A stretch of 64,000 nucleotides of DNA from Alishewanella longhuensis. GTDB lineage: Bacteria; Pseudomonadota; Gammaproteobacteria; Enterobacterales; Alteromonadaceae. The notes beneath the pieces were generated by a model that saw only the letters and a program-made list of their open reading frames with translations, ran no database searches and was not told the origin of the DNA. Of this stretch, positions 1 through 8,173 are shown piece by piece; the first letter of the stretch is position 1; each line of letters begins with the position of its first letter. The stretch is from the NCBI RefSeq assembly GCF_014653435.1, contig NZ_BNAO01000001.1, forward strand, positions 124,001-188,000, written 5' to 3'. The translations under genes were made by a program, and so were the position numbers.

Positions 1-458
1 AAAATCACAAAGTTTAATGAGCTGGCCTTGATTCACCTGCTGACTAACGCTAACCATGAATTTCGCTAATTGAAATGAATTAAATTACGCAAGAGCGTGG
101 CAGCTAATGTACGTCAGATATCTGTCGTATCGACAAAAACGGCAAATTGATCCCGAGATTGGTCAGTTCTTCGTTGGTGATTAGTCGTCTTACTCCTATT
201 GAAAAAGCTAGTCAGCTATTTCAAAACATCCGATTTAAACGAGATACACTTTCGGCTGCCAGATGATTTCCTCTTTATAAACATACCACCTGTTCACTAA
301 GGTCTTGTTAGTTATATCGTTTTTAAAATCGCCTGACCAATACTCCAAGGCAAATTGATTTTGCCCGTAATTAAAATTAATAAATTTTAATTACGGGTTA
401 CGGGCGCGAAAGTACTAGGATAACAATTACGACTAATTAAGTATGACGGAAGATTTCT
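1..458. other. intergenic leader, no gene recognised
   Basis: This AT-rich stretch holds no convincing gene. One frame stays open for about 53 codons around 110-265, but it has no start with a ribosome binding site and no family I recognise. The clear structure is a 15-bp perfect inverted repeat at 364-397, listed separately, which precedes the serine hydrolase gene. The composition resembles the next two genes rather than the rest of the window. Confidence 0.5.
364..397. repeat. 15-bp perfect inverted repeat with 4-nt loop
   Basis: The arm at 364-378 (CCCGTAATTAAAATT) is exactly complementary to the arm at 383-397, with loop AATA at 379-382. There is no T-tract after it on either strand, so it is not a typical intrinsic terminator of a gene in view. 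It lies 61 nt upstream of the serine hydrolase start. It may be an operator, a 5'-leader hairpin, or the terminator of a gene just outside the window. Confidence 0.6.
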
Positions 459-1484
459 ATGAATTTAAAGACATTAATAGTATTTGGCTTAATTTTGATG
501 AATTTTCATTCGGCCACTCTCCTAGCTTCGCAAGGTGAAGTGACAAACTTGTTGCAGAAAATTGAAGTTAAAGCCATAGAGCAGAAGTCTGATAGGGTAT
601 TCGTTGTTCGTGATGGTAAGCCATTACTATCATACAAGTTATCGGAAGTAGAGCAGCCAATAGAGCTCATGTCAGCTTATAAATCAATTGTTGCATTGGC
701 GATAGGTAGGTTATTAATTAACGAGCAGCTATCTTCATTAGATATACCGGTGCATCATTTTTATCCAGAGTGGAGGCAAGGTCGCAAAGCCGAAATTACG
801 GTTAGGCATTTGCTTAACCACACATCTGGCCTGCAGAATGTAAATAATGCTGGTGAAGAAATTTATCCTAGTCCGGACGTCATTCAACTAGCACTCGCCG
901 CTGAGTTATCTGACGAGCCAGGTGCTGCTGCCAGATATAATAATAAGGCTGTAAATTTGCTTGCTGGCGTAATTATGAGAGCATCTGGTATGCGGATGGA
1001 CAAGTTTTTAGTACAAGAGTTGTTTACCCCTTTAGAGATTACCGAGTATAAATTTTACTATGATGCCGCCGGTAATCCACATGCAATGGCTGGATTAGAG
1101 CTCAAAGCGTCTGATGTGGTGAAGCTCGGCCAATTGGTAGCTGATTTTGGACTGTGGCAAGGAGAGCCGTTGGTAACCCAAGCTTACGTTGAGGAAATGC
1201 TAGGTCAGAGCCAGCCATTAAGAGAGAACTTAGGGTTGCTATGGTGGCGCCAATCGTTCTTTGCTCCAAATGGTCAAACATATTGGTTGTATTATGCTCA
1301 AGGGTATCTTGGCCAATACATCATGGTGGTTCCTGAGCTGAAACTGATTGGTGTTCGTCAGCTAAGACGTCCAGAACATTACAATTTTTCAGAAGTTGAA
1401 TTCAAAGAGTTTAAGCCTTTAATGATAGAACTTGCTCAAGTAATACTTGCATCGCAATCAATCAAGGAAGTTGTACATGATTAA
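459..1484 (+). CDS. exported serine hydrolase, beta-lactamase/class C penicillin-binding protein family
   Basis: The 341-aa protein begins with a signal peptide (about residues 1-24) and then a beta-lactamase-related serine hydrolase domain. The catalytic S-x-x-K tetrad is at S72-A-Y-K75 and the second motif Y-x-N is at Y160-N-N162. Family members act as D-amino acid peptidases, esterases or peptide-processing enzymes in the periplasm, and true beta-lactamase activity is not implied. Its end overlaps the next gene, an exported amidohydrolase, by 8 nt, so the two are probably translated together and may act on one substrate. The gene is visibly more AT-rich than the sugar locus downstream. Family is clear; substrate unknown. 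Confidence 0.85.
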   Translation: MNLKTLIVFGLILMNFHSATLLASQGEVTNLLQKIEVKAIEQKSDRVFVVRDGKPLLSYKLSEVEQPIELMSAYKSIVALAIGRLLINEQLSSLDIPVHHFYPEWRQGRKAEITVRHLLNHTSGLQNVNNAGEEIYPSPDVIQLALAAELSDEPGAAARYNNKAVNLLAGVIMRASGMRMDKFLVQELFTPLEITEYKFYYDAAGNPHAMAGLELKASDVVKLGQLVADFGLWQGEPLVTQAYVEEMLGQSQPLRENLGLLWWRQSFFAPNGQTYWLYYAQGYLGQYIMVVPELKLIGVRQLRRPEHYNFSEVEFKEFKPLMIELAQVILASQSIKEVVHD

Positions 1485-2709
1485 AATGCTTCTCTCTACT
1501 TTGCTTGTGATCATGTTTTTTTCGAGTGATAAAGTTAATGCCGCTACTGCTTTTATTAATGGTCACTGGTACCAAGATTCCCATTTTGTTAAGCAAACAA
1601 TGTATGTTGAGAATAGTGTCTTTGTTAAGCATCCGAGCGCAAGTATCAGCAAAGTAGTAGATTTACGTGGAGGCTTTGTAGTACCGCCGCTGGCGGAGGC
1701 ACATAATCATAACCTACAGAATCCCTGGTTGGCGGAGCGCTTTAGTAACCAGTATATTCAATCTGGGATCTTCTACGGCTTGATGATGTGCGGAAATAAA
1801 GATGCCACTGAGGCTAGTCGGAATATTCTGGCATCTACAAACCTTAAGGTAGCTTTTGCTAGTGCATGTATCTCAAGTTCTGATGGCCATCCGTTACGCA
1901 TGGCATTGACGGTAGAGGAGGGGCAGCCTGTGCCGTTACCGATTGAAATATATGATAAATCTTACATTGTGATCGATGATATTGATGATATTTTACTAAA
2001 ATGGCCTTTGATTGAGGCGTCTCGCCCTGATATCGTGAAGCTGATGTTAGTTAATAGCGAAGATGAAAGTCGTCGGGGAAATAAAAGATTTTTTGGGATT
2101 AACGGGCTAAAACCTGAAGTCATATCGCCACTTACCGCATTTTTACATGAAAATGGGCTACGAGTCGCCGCCCATGTCGATTCAGCTGCTGATTTTGCAC
2201 TTGCAGTAAAAGCAGGAGTGGATATTATTGCGCATTTACCAGGTTATAACTGGCCAGAGTCATACAGAGCCGACACTTATTTGCTAGATAAAGAAGTGAT
2301 TGCGTTAGCTGGTCAATCTGGCACTAAAGTAATTGCAACGGCTGGGGTAACGGCGTTATTCAACCACACTCCGGAAAGAAAAGAAGAGATCATTTCTATC
2401 CAGAAATCCAATCTTCAGCGTCTTAAAGCTGCGGGAGTGCCAATTCTAGTAGGCTCTGATAGATTTGATAGTGATGTTCGTTCCGAGCTGTACTATCTTG
2501 AGAGTTTGGGCGTCTTTTCCAGAGAAGAACTATTACACATGGCCGTTACGGCTACAGTTCAGGCTATATGGCCTGACGAAAAGCTTGGTAAACTTATTGA
2601 GGGATATCAAGCAGATTTTCTGGTTTTGGCAGTAAATCCCTTGCTTGGATTGAATGCATTTGAACAAATTCAACTAAAAGTAGCTAAGGGCGAGCTACTT
2701 GAGAACTGA
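1477..2709 (+). CDS. exported amidohydrolase family protein
   Basis: I place the start at ATG 1477, which has AAGGAAG six bases upstream, giving 410 aa. A more upstream start at 1447 would add ten residues before the signal peptide. Residues 1-22 form a signal peptide. The rest matches the metal-dependent amidohydrolase (imidazolonepropionase-like) superfamily: an H-x-H motif in EAHNHN after the first strand, a conserved lysine in DIVKLM, histidines in AAHVDS and IAHLPG, and an aspartate in VGSDRF near the C-terminus. Members hydrolyse amide or cyclic amide bonds, including those of dipeptides. It overlaps the serine hydrolase gene by 8 nt. A second protein of similar plan lies at 35152-36513. 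Substrate not predictable. Confidence 0.82.
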   Translation: MIKMLLSTLLVIMFFSSDKVNAATAFINGHWYQDSHFVKQTMYVENSVFVKHPSASISKVVDLRGGFVVPPLAEAHNHNLQNPWLAERFSNQYIQSGIFYGLMMCGNKDATEASRNILASTNLKVAFASACISSSDGHPLRMALTVEEGQPVPLPIEIYDKSYIVIDDIDDILLKWPLIEASRPDIVKLMLVNSEDESRRGNKRFFGINGLKPEVISPLTAFLHENGLRVAAHVDSAADFALAVKAGVDIIAHLPGYNWPESYRADTYLLDKEVIALAGQSGTKVIATAGVTALFNHTPERKEEIISIQKSNLQRLKAAGVPILVGSDRFDSDVRSELYYLESLGVFSREELLHMAVTATVQAIWPDEKLGKLIEGYQADFLVLAVNPLLGLNAFEQIQLKVAKGELLEN

Positions 2710-2828
2710 TAGCGTCATTTTACTTTTGAGCATTTTAATCTGTATGACTATGATTCCTCTAAGGGCTCTAATATTTCAGAGTAAGAGTAAATCGTTATAG
2801 CGCTGAAGTTAAGCATTTGTTTTGGAAA

Positions 2829-2858
2829 GGAATAAGGCGCTGTTAGGCGCCTTATTCC
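2829..2858. terminator. bidirectional hairpin terminator between convergent genes
   Basis: A 12-bp perfect stem (GGAATAAGGCGC at 2829-2840 with its complement at 2847-2858) closes a 6-nt loop. It sits between the amidohydrolase end at 2709 and the GH3 end at 2867, which converge. T residues are only within the stem base, so termination strength is uncertain. Confidence 0.7.
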
Positions 2859-2866
2859 TAAGCTGC

Positions 2867-5380
2867 TTACTGGCAAGCCAGCGCGGTTGCAGTGCTAGTC
2901 GCCAGCAGGCGGGCATCAGCCAGGCTCAGGTTAAGTGCGCCCTCGCTTTGAATAGTAAAGACGTTTAATACCTGCGTTAGGTTAAGGCCTTGCTCTTGCA
3001 GGCAGCTTAAGCTGATCTGCAGCGTTTGCCACTCGCCTTCCGGCATGGCTGCCAGTGCAGCAGCAATATTCTGGCTGGCCTGACACTCAGCACCGCAGTT
3101 CATCCCTAACAGCACACTATCGGGTACCGGGCCATTACGCATTAACTTCACCGCGAGTTGGCTTTCAGCGCCGACAAAGGTGCGTAAATCTCTGGGGAAG
3201 GTGCTGCTAAAGCTAAAGCCCGCATTGGCCGTACCACTGAATTCAAAACGACGGGCATCTTCCTGCACCTGATTATCAAAGGTACGGCTACGGATAGCGC
3301 CAAACTCCTGCACGCTGCTGGTTACTGCGATACGCTCGTTGTCGCTTAACAATTGTAATTGCCAGGGCGAGCGCGGTGCGCGTTCAAAAATCACTTGCTC
3401 AGCGCTGCCTGCGGCATCGCCACTGTCTTCCGATAAAGTACCCGGTAGTTGGTCTGCTTCGCCGTAGCGCAAGCCAAAGCCATAGGGCAATAACGGTTGA
3501 TAATTGGCATCACCCATATTCACAGTTGCTTGCTGCGGTGTGGCTGGCCAGGAGAAAGACAGTTTACCGGTAAAGTCGTGTTGAATGGCACCTGTACTGT
3601 CGCGCAGAATGACATCGGCGACGCCTTCGCCTTCGCTACCCGGTAGCCATACTGCAACGAAGGCATCCGAGGCATTTAGCTCGGGGTTAACCCACATCGG
3701 CCGGCCGCTAATAAATAGCGACACTACTGGGATCCCCTGGGCTTTTAGCTGTTGCAGCAAGGCCAGATCGGCTTTATTACCGCGCTGGAATTCCAGATTA
3801 TCCAAGTCGCCATTACCTTCGGCGTAAGGTTCTTCACCGAAAACGACAATGGCCACATCGGGTTTTTCGTTAAAGCTGCCATCGTTTGATAGCTCTACGC
3901 TACCGCCTGCGGCTCGTACCTGGCGGGCAATACCGCCATAAATGGAGGTGCCGCCAGGGAAGTCGGCATTGGTATTGCCCGTACCCTGCCAACTAATAGT
4001 CCAGCCACCGGCTTGTTGACCAATATTATCGGCACCTGGCCCGGTTACCAAAATACGCTGCTGCGGATTTAGTGGCAGTAATTGCTGATTATTTTTTAGC
4101 AGCACCAGCGATTGGCGCACGGCATCACGCGCTACGGCCCGGTGTTCAGCTGCACCAATCAGCTCGGTTCTGCCCGCTAAGGGCCGCTTTGCCGGGCTGG
4201 GTTTTTCAAACAGGCCTGCGCGTTTTTTCACCCGCAAAATACGGCGTACTGCATCGTTAATGCGCTCTTCCGGGATGGCGCCCTGTTTTACTTGTTCAAT
4301 CAGGTTGTAATACAGCGGTTTCCAGGCGGCGGTGGGCACCATATACACATCTAAGCCGGCATTGGCGGCCTGGACGCAATTATCGTTGGTACAGCCGGGA
4401 ATTTGCCCGTGGCCATTCCAATCGCCCACTACAAAGCCATCAAAGCCCATGCGATCTTTCAGTACATCGGTTAACAGATAACGATCGCCATGAATTTTAC
4501 TGCCATTCCAGCTGTTAAAAGAAGCCATTACCGTCTGGGCGCCGGCTTGCAAGCCACCGACGTAACCCTGGGCATGAATTTCAAATAACTCAGCTTCACT
4601 GACTTCGGTATTGCCCTGGTCAACACCACCGGTAGTACCGCCATCGCCAACAAAGTGTTTTACTGTGCTGATAACCCGACGCTCACTTAAAAAATCTTGA
4701 TCTGCCGCGCCTTGTAAGCCACGAACTATGGCCGCCGCGTAGTCGTGCACAATTTGTGGGTTCTCTGAGTAACTCTCGTAGGTGCGGCCCCAGCGATCAT
4801 CACGCACTACGGCAACGGTGGGCGCAAAGACCCAGTCAATACCGGTTGCCATTACTTCGCGCGCAGTGGCTTCAGCAATTTGTTCAATTAATGCCGGGTT
4901 ATTCGCTGCCCCTAAACCGATATTGTGTGGGAAAATGGTCGCGCCAATTACATTATTATGACCATGTACCGCATCGGTACCCCACATAGTAGGAATAGCA
5001 ATACCATCTAAGCTGGCATCCATCGACGCCTGATACATGGCTTCGGCTAAGGCTATCCAATCGGCGGGGGTGGCGTACTTGTTATCATTCGGAAAGGCAC
5101 CGCCACCATTTAAGTAAGAGCCAAAACCATATTTGCGCATATCCTCTACCGTGATATCGCGGATTTCCGGTTGGATCATCTGGGCAATTTTTTGCTCCAG
5201 CGTCATTTTGGCTAATAGCTCGGAAATGGCTTGCTCCATCGCCGGCTCTTGCTTAACCGGCAGTTGCAATACCGGCCACACAGAAGCTTGGCTTACTGGC
5301 TCCGGCGCCTTACCGCAGCTACCTAGCGTAAAAGTGCTTGCTGAAATAATCATGGCCATAACGGTTTTCTTTAATCTCAT
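2867..5380 (-). CDS. GH3 beta-glucosidase / exo-beta-glucanase lipoprotein, ExoP type
   Basis: The 837-aa protein carries a lipobox ending at Cys22 (L-G-S-C), so it is probably a lipoprotein facing the periplasm or exterior. The GH3 N-terminal barrel covers roughly residues 50-400: conserved KHFVGDGG near 241-248 and the nucleophile Asp320 in GFVVGDW. The GH3 C-terminal domain follows (about 430-640), and the last 150 residues look like the galactose-binding-like C-terminal domain of Pseudoalteromonas ExoP. The family removes glucose from non-reducing ends of beta-1,3/1,4-glucans. The start is 4 nt after the transporter stop, with AAGGAATAAGCGG just before the ATG, so the two form an operon read from the LacI-controlled divergent promoter. 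Confidence 0.92.
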   Translation of the reverse strand: MRLKKTVMAMIISASTFTLGSCGKAPEPVSQASVWPVLQLPVKQEPAMEQAISELLAKMTLEQKIAQMIQPEIRDITVEDMRKYGFGSYLNGGGAFPNDNKYATPADWIALAEAMYQASMDASLDGIAIPTMWGTDAVHGHNNVIGATIFPHNIGLGAANNPALIEQIAEATAREVMATGIDWVFAPTVAVVRDDRWGRTYESYSENPQIVHDYAAAIVRGLQGAADQDFLSERRVISTVKHFVGDGGTTGGVDQGNTEVSEAELFEIHAQGYVGGLQAGAQTVMASFNSWNGSKIHGDRYLLTDVLKDRMGFDGFVVGDWNGHGQIPGCTNDNCVQAANAGLDVYMVPTAAWKPLYYNLIEQVKQGAIPEERINDAVRRILRVKKRAGLFEKPSPAKRPLAGRTELIGAAEHRAVARDAVRQSLVLLKNNQQLLPLNPQQRILVTGPGADNIGQQAGGWTISWQGTGNTNADFPGGTSIYGGIARQVRAAGGSVELSNDGSFNEKPDVAIVVFGEEPYAEGNGDLDNLEFQRGNKADLALLQQLKAQGIPVVSLFISGRPMWVNPELNASDAFVAVWLPGSEGEGVADVILRDSTGAIQHDFTGKLSFSWPATPQQATVNMGDANYQPLLPYGFGLRYGEADQLPGTLSEDSGDAAGSAEQVIFERAPRSPWQLQLLSDNERIAVTSSVQEFGAIRSRTFDNQVQEDARRFEFSGTANAGFSFSSTFPRDLRTFVGAESQLAVKLMRNGPVPDSVLLGMNCGAECQASQNIAAALAAMPEGEWQTLQISLSCLQEQGLNLTQVLNVFTIQSEGALNLSLADARLLATSTATALACQ

Positions 5381-5384
5381 CCGC

Positions 5385-6656
5385 TTATTCCTTTGAAGTA
5401 ATAGTTGCTTGCGGGATGCAGCCTTTTAAACCATAAAAGGCAATATACAAATAACAGACTAATGGCAGGATAAATGCCAGCTGCACACCAATTTGATCGG
5501 CCAGCATGCCTTGCAGTAATGGCAGAATAGCGCCCCCCACAATGGCCAGACATAAAATGCCAGAGCCCTGGCTGGTGTATTGCTTCAGGCCAGCAATGGC
5601 TAAACTAAAAATAGTAGGGAACATAATAGAGTTACATAAACCGACCAGCAATAAAGACCACATAGCCAGCTTGCCAGAAGACAGAATAGTCAGCGCCAGC
5701 AGCAATACCGCCATCAAGGCATTAAAGGCTAATACTTTGCCTGGGTTCAGCTTCTGCATTACCGCAGCGCCAATAAAGCGGCCCACCATGGCGCCACCAA
5801 AATACCAGGAAATATAATGCGAAGCGGCGGCGGCTGTCATTCCACCAATTTCCGGCATCGACAGATAAATAGCTAAAAAGCTACCAATACCAACTTCGGC
5901 ACCCACATAAACAAAAATACCTAAAGCGCCCAATACCAAATGCCGTTGTTTCCAGGCTTCACCGCCTATCGGCAGCGCCTCTGAGGCATCTTTTTTACCC
6001 ATGGCCGGTAATTTTAACCAGGCAAAGATAATGGCCAGTACGATTAAACTGGCTGCCAGAATTAAATAGGGAATTTGCACTGTGGACTCGGTAATTTCAC
6101 CCGCCACCGGTTGTGGCGCATTCATGCCGCCAAAAATTAGCCAGGCACCAAAAAACGGCGCTACGGTAGTGCCTAAAGAGTTAAAGGCCTGAGTCATGGT
6201 CAAGCGGCTAGAAGCCGTTTCCGGCTTGCCCATCACGCTCACGTAGGGGTTAGCCGCGACCTGTAAAATGGTAATGCCAGACGCTAAGACAAAGAGTGCG
6301 AATAAAAACATCCCATACACATGCATAGCGGCAGCTGGCACGAAGAGTAAACAGCCGGCACCGGCAATCAGCAGGCCGGTGACAATGCCCGATTTATAGC
6401 CAATACGGCTAACCAGCATGCCTGCCGGTACCGACACCACAAAGTAGGCGCTGAAAAAGCAAAATTGGATCAGCATGGCTTGGGTATAGTTTAAATCGAA
6501 CAGTAGTTTTAGGTAGGGGATCAAAATGTCATTAAGGCAGGTAATAAAGCCCCACATAAAAAATAGTGAGGTGAGCGCGGTGAGCGCAAAGCGATAATTA
6601 TTTGGTCCGCCTGGTTGTTCGCCAGCCACCGGCGAGGTAATAGGTATTGATGCCAT
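5385..6656 (-). CDS. MFS sugar transporter, FucP/GluP glucose-galactose family
   Basis: This 423-aa, about 12-helix protein resembles the FucP/GluP branch of the major facilitator superfamily. The first helix contains [12 protein letters not shown] and the second begins at [13 protein letters not shown]; both are signatures of this branch. It should import monosaccharides with protons or sodium across the inner membrane. Because it is the first gene of an operon with the GH3 glucosidase lipoprotein, I infer that it takes up the glucose released outside. The promoter and operator lie in the 6657-6804 divergent region. Specificity for glucose over fucose or galactose is inferred from context. 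Confidence 0.88.
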   Translation of the reverse strand: MASIPITSPVAGEQPGGPNNYRFALTALTSLFFMWGFITCLNDILIPYLKLLFDLNYTQAMLIQFCFFSAYFVVSVPAGMLVSRIGYKSGIVTGLLIAGAGCLLFVPAAAMHVYGMFLFALFVLASGITILQVAANPYVSVMGKPETASSRLTMTQAFNSLGTTVAPFFGAWLIFGGMNAPQPVAGEITESTVQIPYLILAASLIVLAIIFAWLKLPAMGKKDASEALPIGGEAWKQRHLVLGALGIFVYVGAEVGIGSFLAIYLSMPEIGGMTAAAASHYISWYFGGAMVGRFIGAAVMQKLNPGKVLAFNALMAVLLLALTILSSGKLAMWSLLLVGLCNSIMFPTIFSLAIAGLKQYTSQGSGILCLAIVGGAILPLLQGMLADQIGVQLAFILPLVCYLYIAFYGLKGCIPQATITSKE

Positions 6657-6684
6657 CTCGGTTCCCCTGTCATTTCTGTTTTAA

Positions 6685-6713
6685 TTGACGTTCGTGCAAG
6701 CCGCGTCTAGTAT
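6685..6713 (+). promoter_or_regulatory. sigma-70 promoter of the GH1 operon
   Basis: A -35 box TTGACG (6685-6690) and a -10 box TAGTAT (6708-6713) are separated by 17 bp. The predicted start site near 6720 falls within the LacI-type operator just downstream, as expected for a repressor-controlled promoter. Confidence 0.6.
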
Positions 6714-6716
6714 TAA

Positions 6717-6730
6717 TGTAAGCGCTTTCA
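6717..6730. promoter_or_regulatory. LacI-family operator shared by divergent operons
   Basis: TGTAAGCGCTTTCA fits the palindromic LacI-family consensus TGWAARCGYTTWCA, with a perfect AAGCGCTT core. It lies at the predicted +1 of the rightward promoter and also of a leftward one. The LacI-type protein encoded at 9545-10549 is the obvious ligand. Confidence 0.8.
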
Positions 6731-6758
6731 TTTATAGCATACTGACAGCTGATCGCAA
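6731..6758 (-). promoter_or_regulatory. sigma-70 promoter of the transporter/GH3 operon
   Basis: Read on the minus strand, TTGCGA (complement of 6753-6758) and TATAAA (complement of 6731-6736) are spaced 16 bp apart. The predicted start is about 6724, in the centre of the LacI-type operator. One operator can therefore block both directions. Confidence 0.55.
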
Positions 6759-6804
6759 TATTTTTCAGCATCTGGGCACAAGAACAAGGCAAAAGAACAT
6801 TGAT

Positions 6805-8145
6805 ATGAAACCAATCTTATTACCGACAGACTCTGCGCTACTGCAGCAAAGCTTTACTTTTGGTGTTGCCACCGCGGCTTTTCAAATTGAAGGTGCGGCA
6901 GCAGAACGTGAACCCTGCATTTGGGATACCTTTTGTGCCGAACCTGGCCGGATAAAAGATGGCTCTAATGGACTGGTAGCCTGTGATCACTTTAACCGCT
7001 GGCGCGAAGATATTGCATTGATTGCCAGTTTAGGGGTAGATGCCTATCGTTTTTCCATTGCCTGGGGGCGGGTCATTCGAGCTGATGGCTCGGTAAACGA
7101 ACAAGGTTTAGCATTTTATATTGGCTTACTAGACGAATTACGCGCGCGTAATATCAAAGCTTATGTCACCCTCTATCACTGGGATTTGCCACAGTATTTG
7201 CAAGATAAAGGTGGTTGGCTAAACCGTGATACGGCCTATCGTTTTGCCGACTATGCTGAGGTAGTTAGTAAGGCTTTTGGTGATCGGGTGTATTCCTATG
7301 CCACTTTAAACGAGCCTTTTTGCAGCGCCTATCTTGGTTATGAGGCGGGTATTCATGCACCTGGCGAGCAAAACCGTCAGGCCGGCCGGCAGGCGGCGCA
7401 TCACTTATTACTGGCGCATGGCTTAGCCATGCCGGTATTACGCCGTAATTGCCCTACGGCACTCACCGGTATTGTTTTAAACTTTAGTCCTTGCTTTGCC
7501 GCGAGTGACAGCGAGGCGGATCGCAGGGCAGCGAAATTAGCCGATCAGTATCATAATCACTGGTACTTACAGCCGTTACTTGAAGGCTGCTACCCCGATT
7601 TAAGTGGGCAGTTAGCGACTACTGATTTACCGCGCACTGAGGCCGGCGATTTAGCCATTATTGCCCAGCCGCTGGACTTTTTAGGGGTAAATTATTATAC
7701 CCGTACCGTATTCACTGCCCGCGAAGATGGTTGGTTTTCTGATGTTAAACCCAGCATCACGCCCCTAACCGATATGGGCTGGGAGATTTACCCACAAGGC
7801 TTAACAGAGATGTTAGTGCAGTTGCTGCAGCGTTATGCTTTACCTCCCATCTATATTACCGAAAATGGCGCTGCTATGGTGGATACTCTACAGCAGGGTA
7901 AAGTGGCAGACGCTGATCGTTTGGCTTATTACCAACAGCATTTATTGGCTACGGATGCTGCCATTCGCGCTGGGGTGGATGTGCGCGGTTACTTTGCCTG
8001 GAGTTTGTTAGATAACTTTGAATGGGCCGAAGGCTATGCGAAACGTTTTGGCATAGTGTATGTTGATTACCAAAGTCAGCAACGCACCATTAAAGCCAGT
8101 GGTTTAGCTTTGCAAGCGTTGTGGCGTAACCGCTTTAAAAAATAA
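6805..8145 (+). CDS. GH1 beta-glucosidase
   Basis: I start the protein at ATG 6805 (446 aa), which begins directly at the GH1 fold. A TTG at 6685 would add 40 residues, lies in the promoter, and is not credible. The protein has no signal peptide, so it is cytoplasmic. It shows the GH1 hallmarks: FGVATAAFQIEG near the N-terminus, the acid/base Glu170 in TLNEP and the nucleophile Glu353 in ITENG. It should split cellobiose, laminaribiose or other beta-glucosides imported by the GPH symporter 28 nt downstream. The length is typical for bacterial GH1 beta-glucosidases. A LacI-type operator covers the predicted transcription start. Confidence 0.94.
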   Translation: MKPILLPTDSALLQQSFTFGVATAAFQIEGAAAEREPCIWDTFCAEPGRIKDGSNGLVACDHFNRWREDIALIASLGVDAYRFSIAWGRVIRADGSVNEQGLAFYIGLLDELRARNIKAYVTLYHWDLPQYLQDKGGWLNRDTAYRFADYAEVVSKAFGDRVYSYATLNEPFCSAYLGYEAGIHAPGEQNRQAGRQAAHHLLLAHGLAMPVLRRNCPTALTGIVLNFSPCFAASDSEADRRAAKLADQYHNHWYLQPLLEGCYPDLSGQLATTDLPRTEAGDLAIIAQPLDFLGVNYYTRTVFTAREDGWFSDVKPSITPLTDMGWEIYPQGLTEMLVQLLQRYALPPIYITENGAAMVDTLQQGKVADADRLAYYQQHLLATDAAIRAGVDVRGYFAWSLLDNFEWAEGYAKRFGIVYVDYQSQQRTIKASGLALQALWRNRFKK

Positions 8146-8173
8146 TAAAGATACCGCAACAGGGTAAGCAATA

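Noticed and set aside
459-1484. Antibiotic-resistance beta-lactamase
   Set aside because: The S-x-x-K and Y-x-N motifs are shared by many esterases and D-peptidases, and the neighbour is an amidohydrolase. No specific class C hallmark supports a resistance call.
3376-5396. Plus-strand reading frames opposite the GH3 gene
   Set aside because: They lie wholly within a long, well-supported minus-strand gene and have no ribosome binding sites or family resemblance.
6685-6804. N-terminal extension of the GH1 glucosidase
   Set aside because: The TTG at 6685 is the -35 box itself, and the segment covers the operator. The fold begins at ATG 6805.
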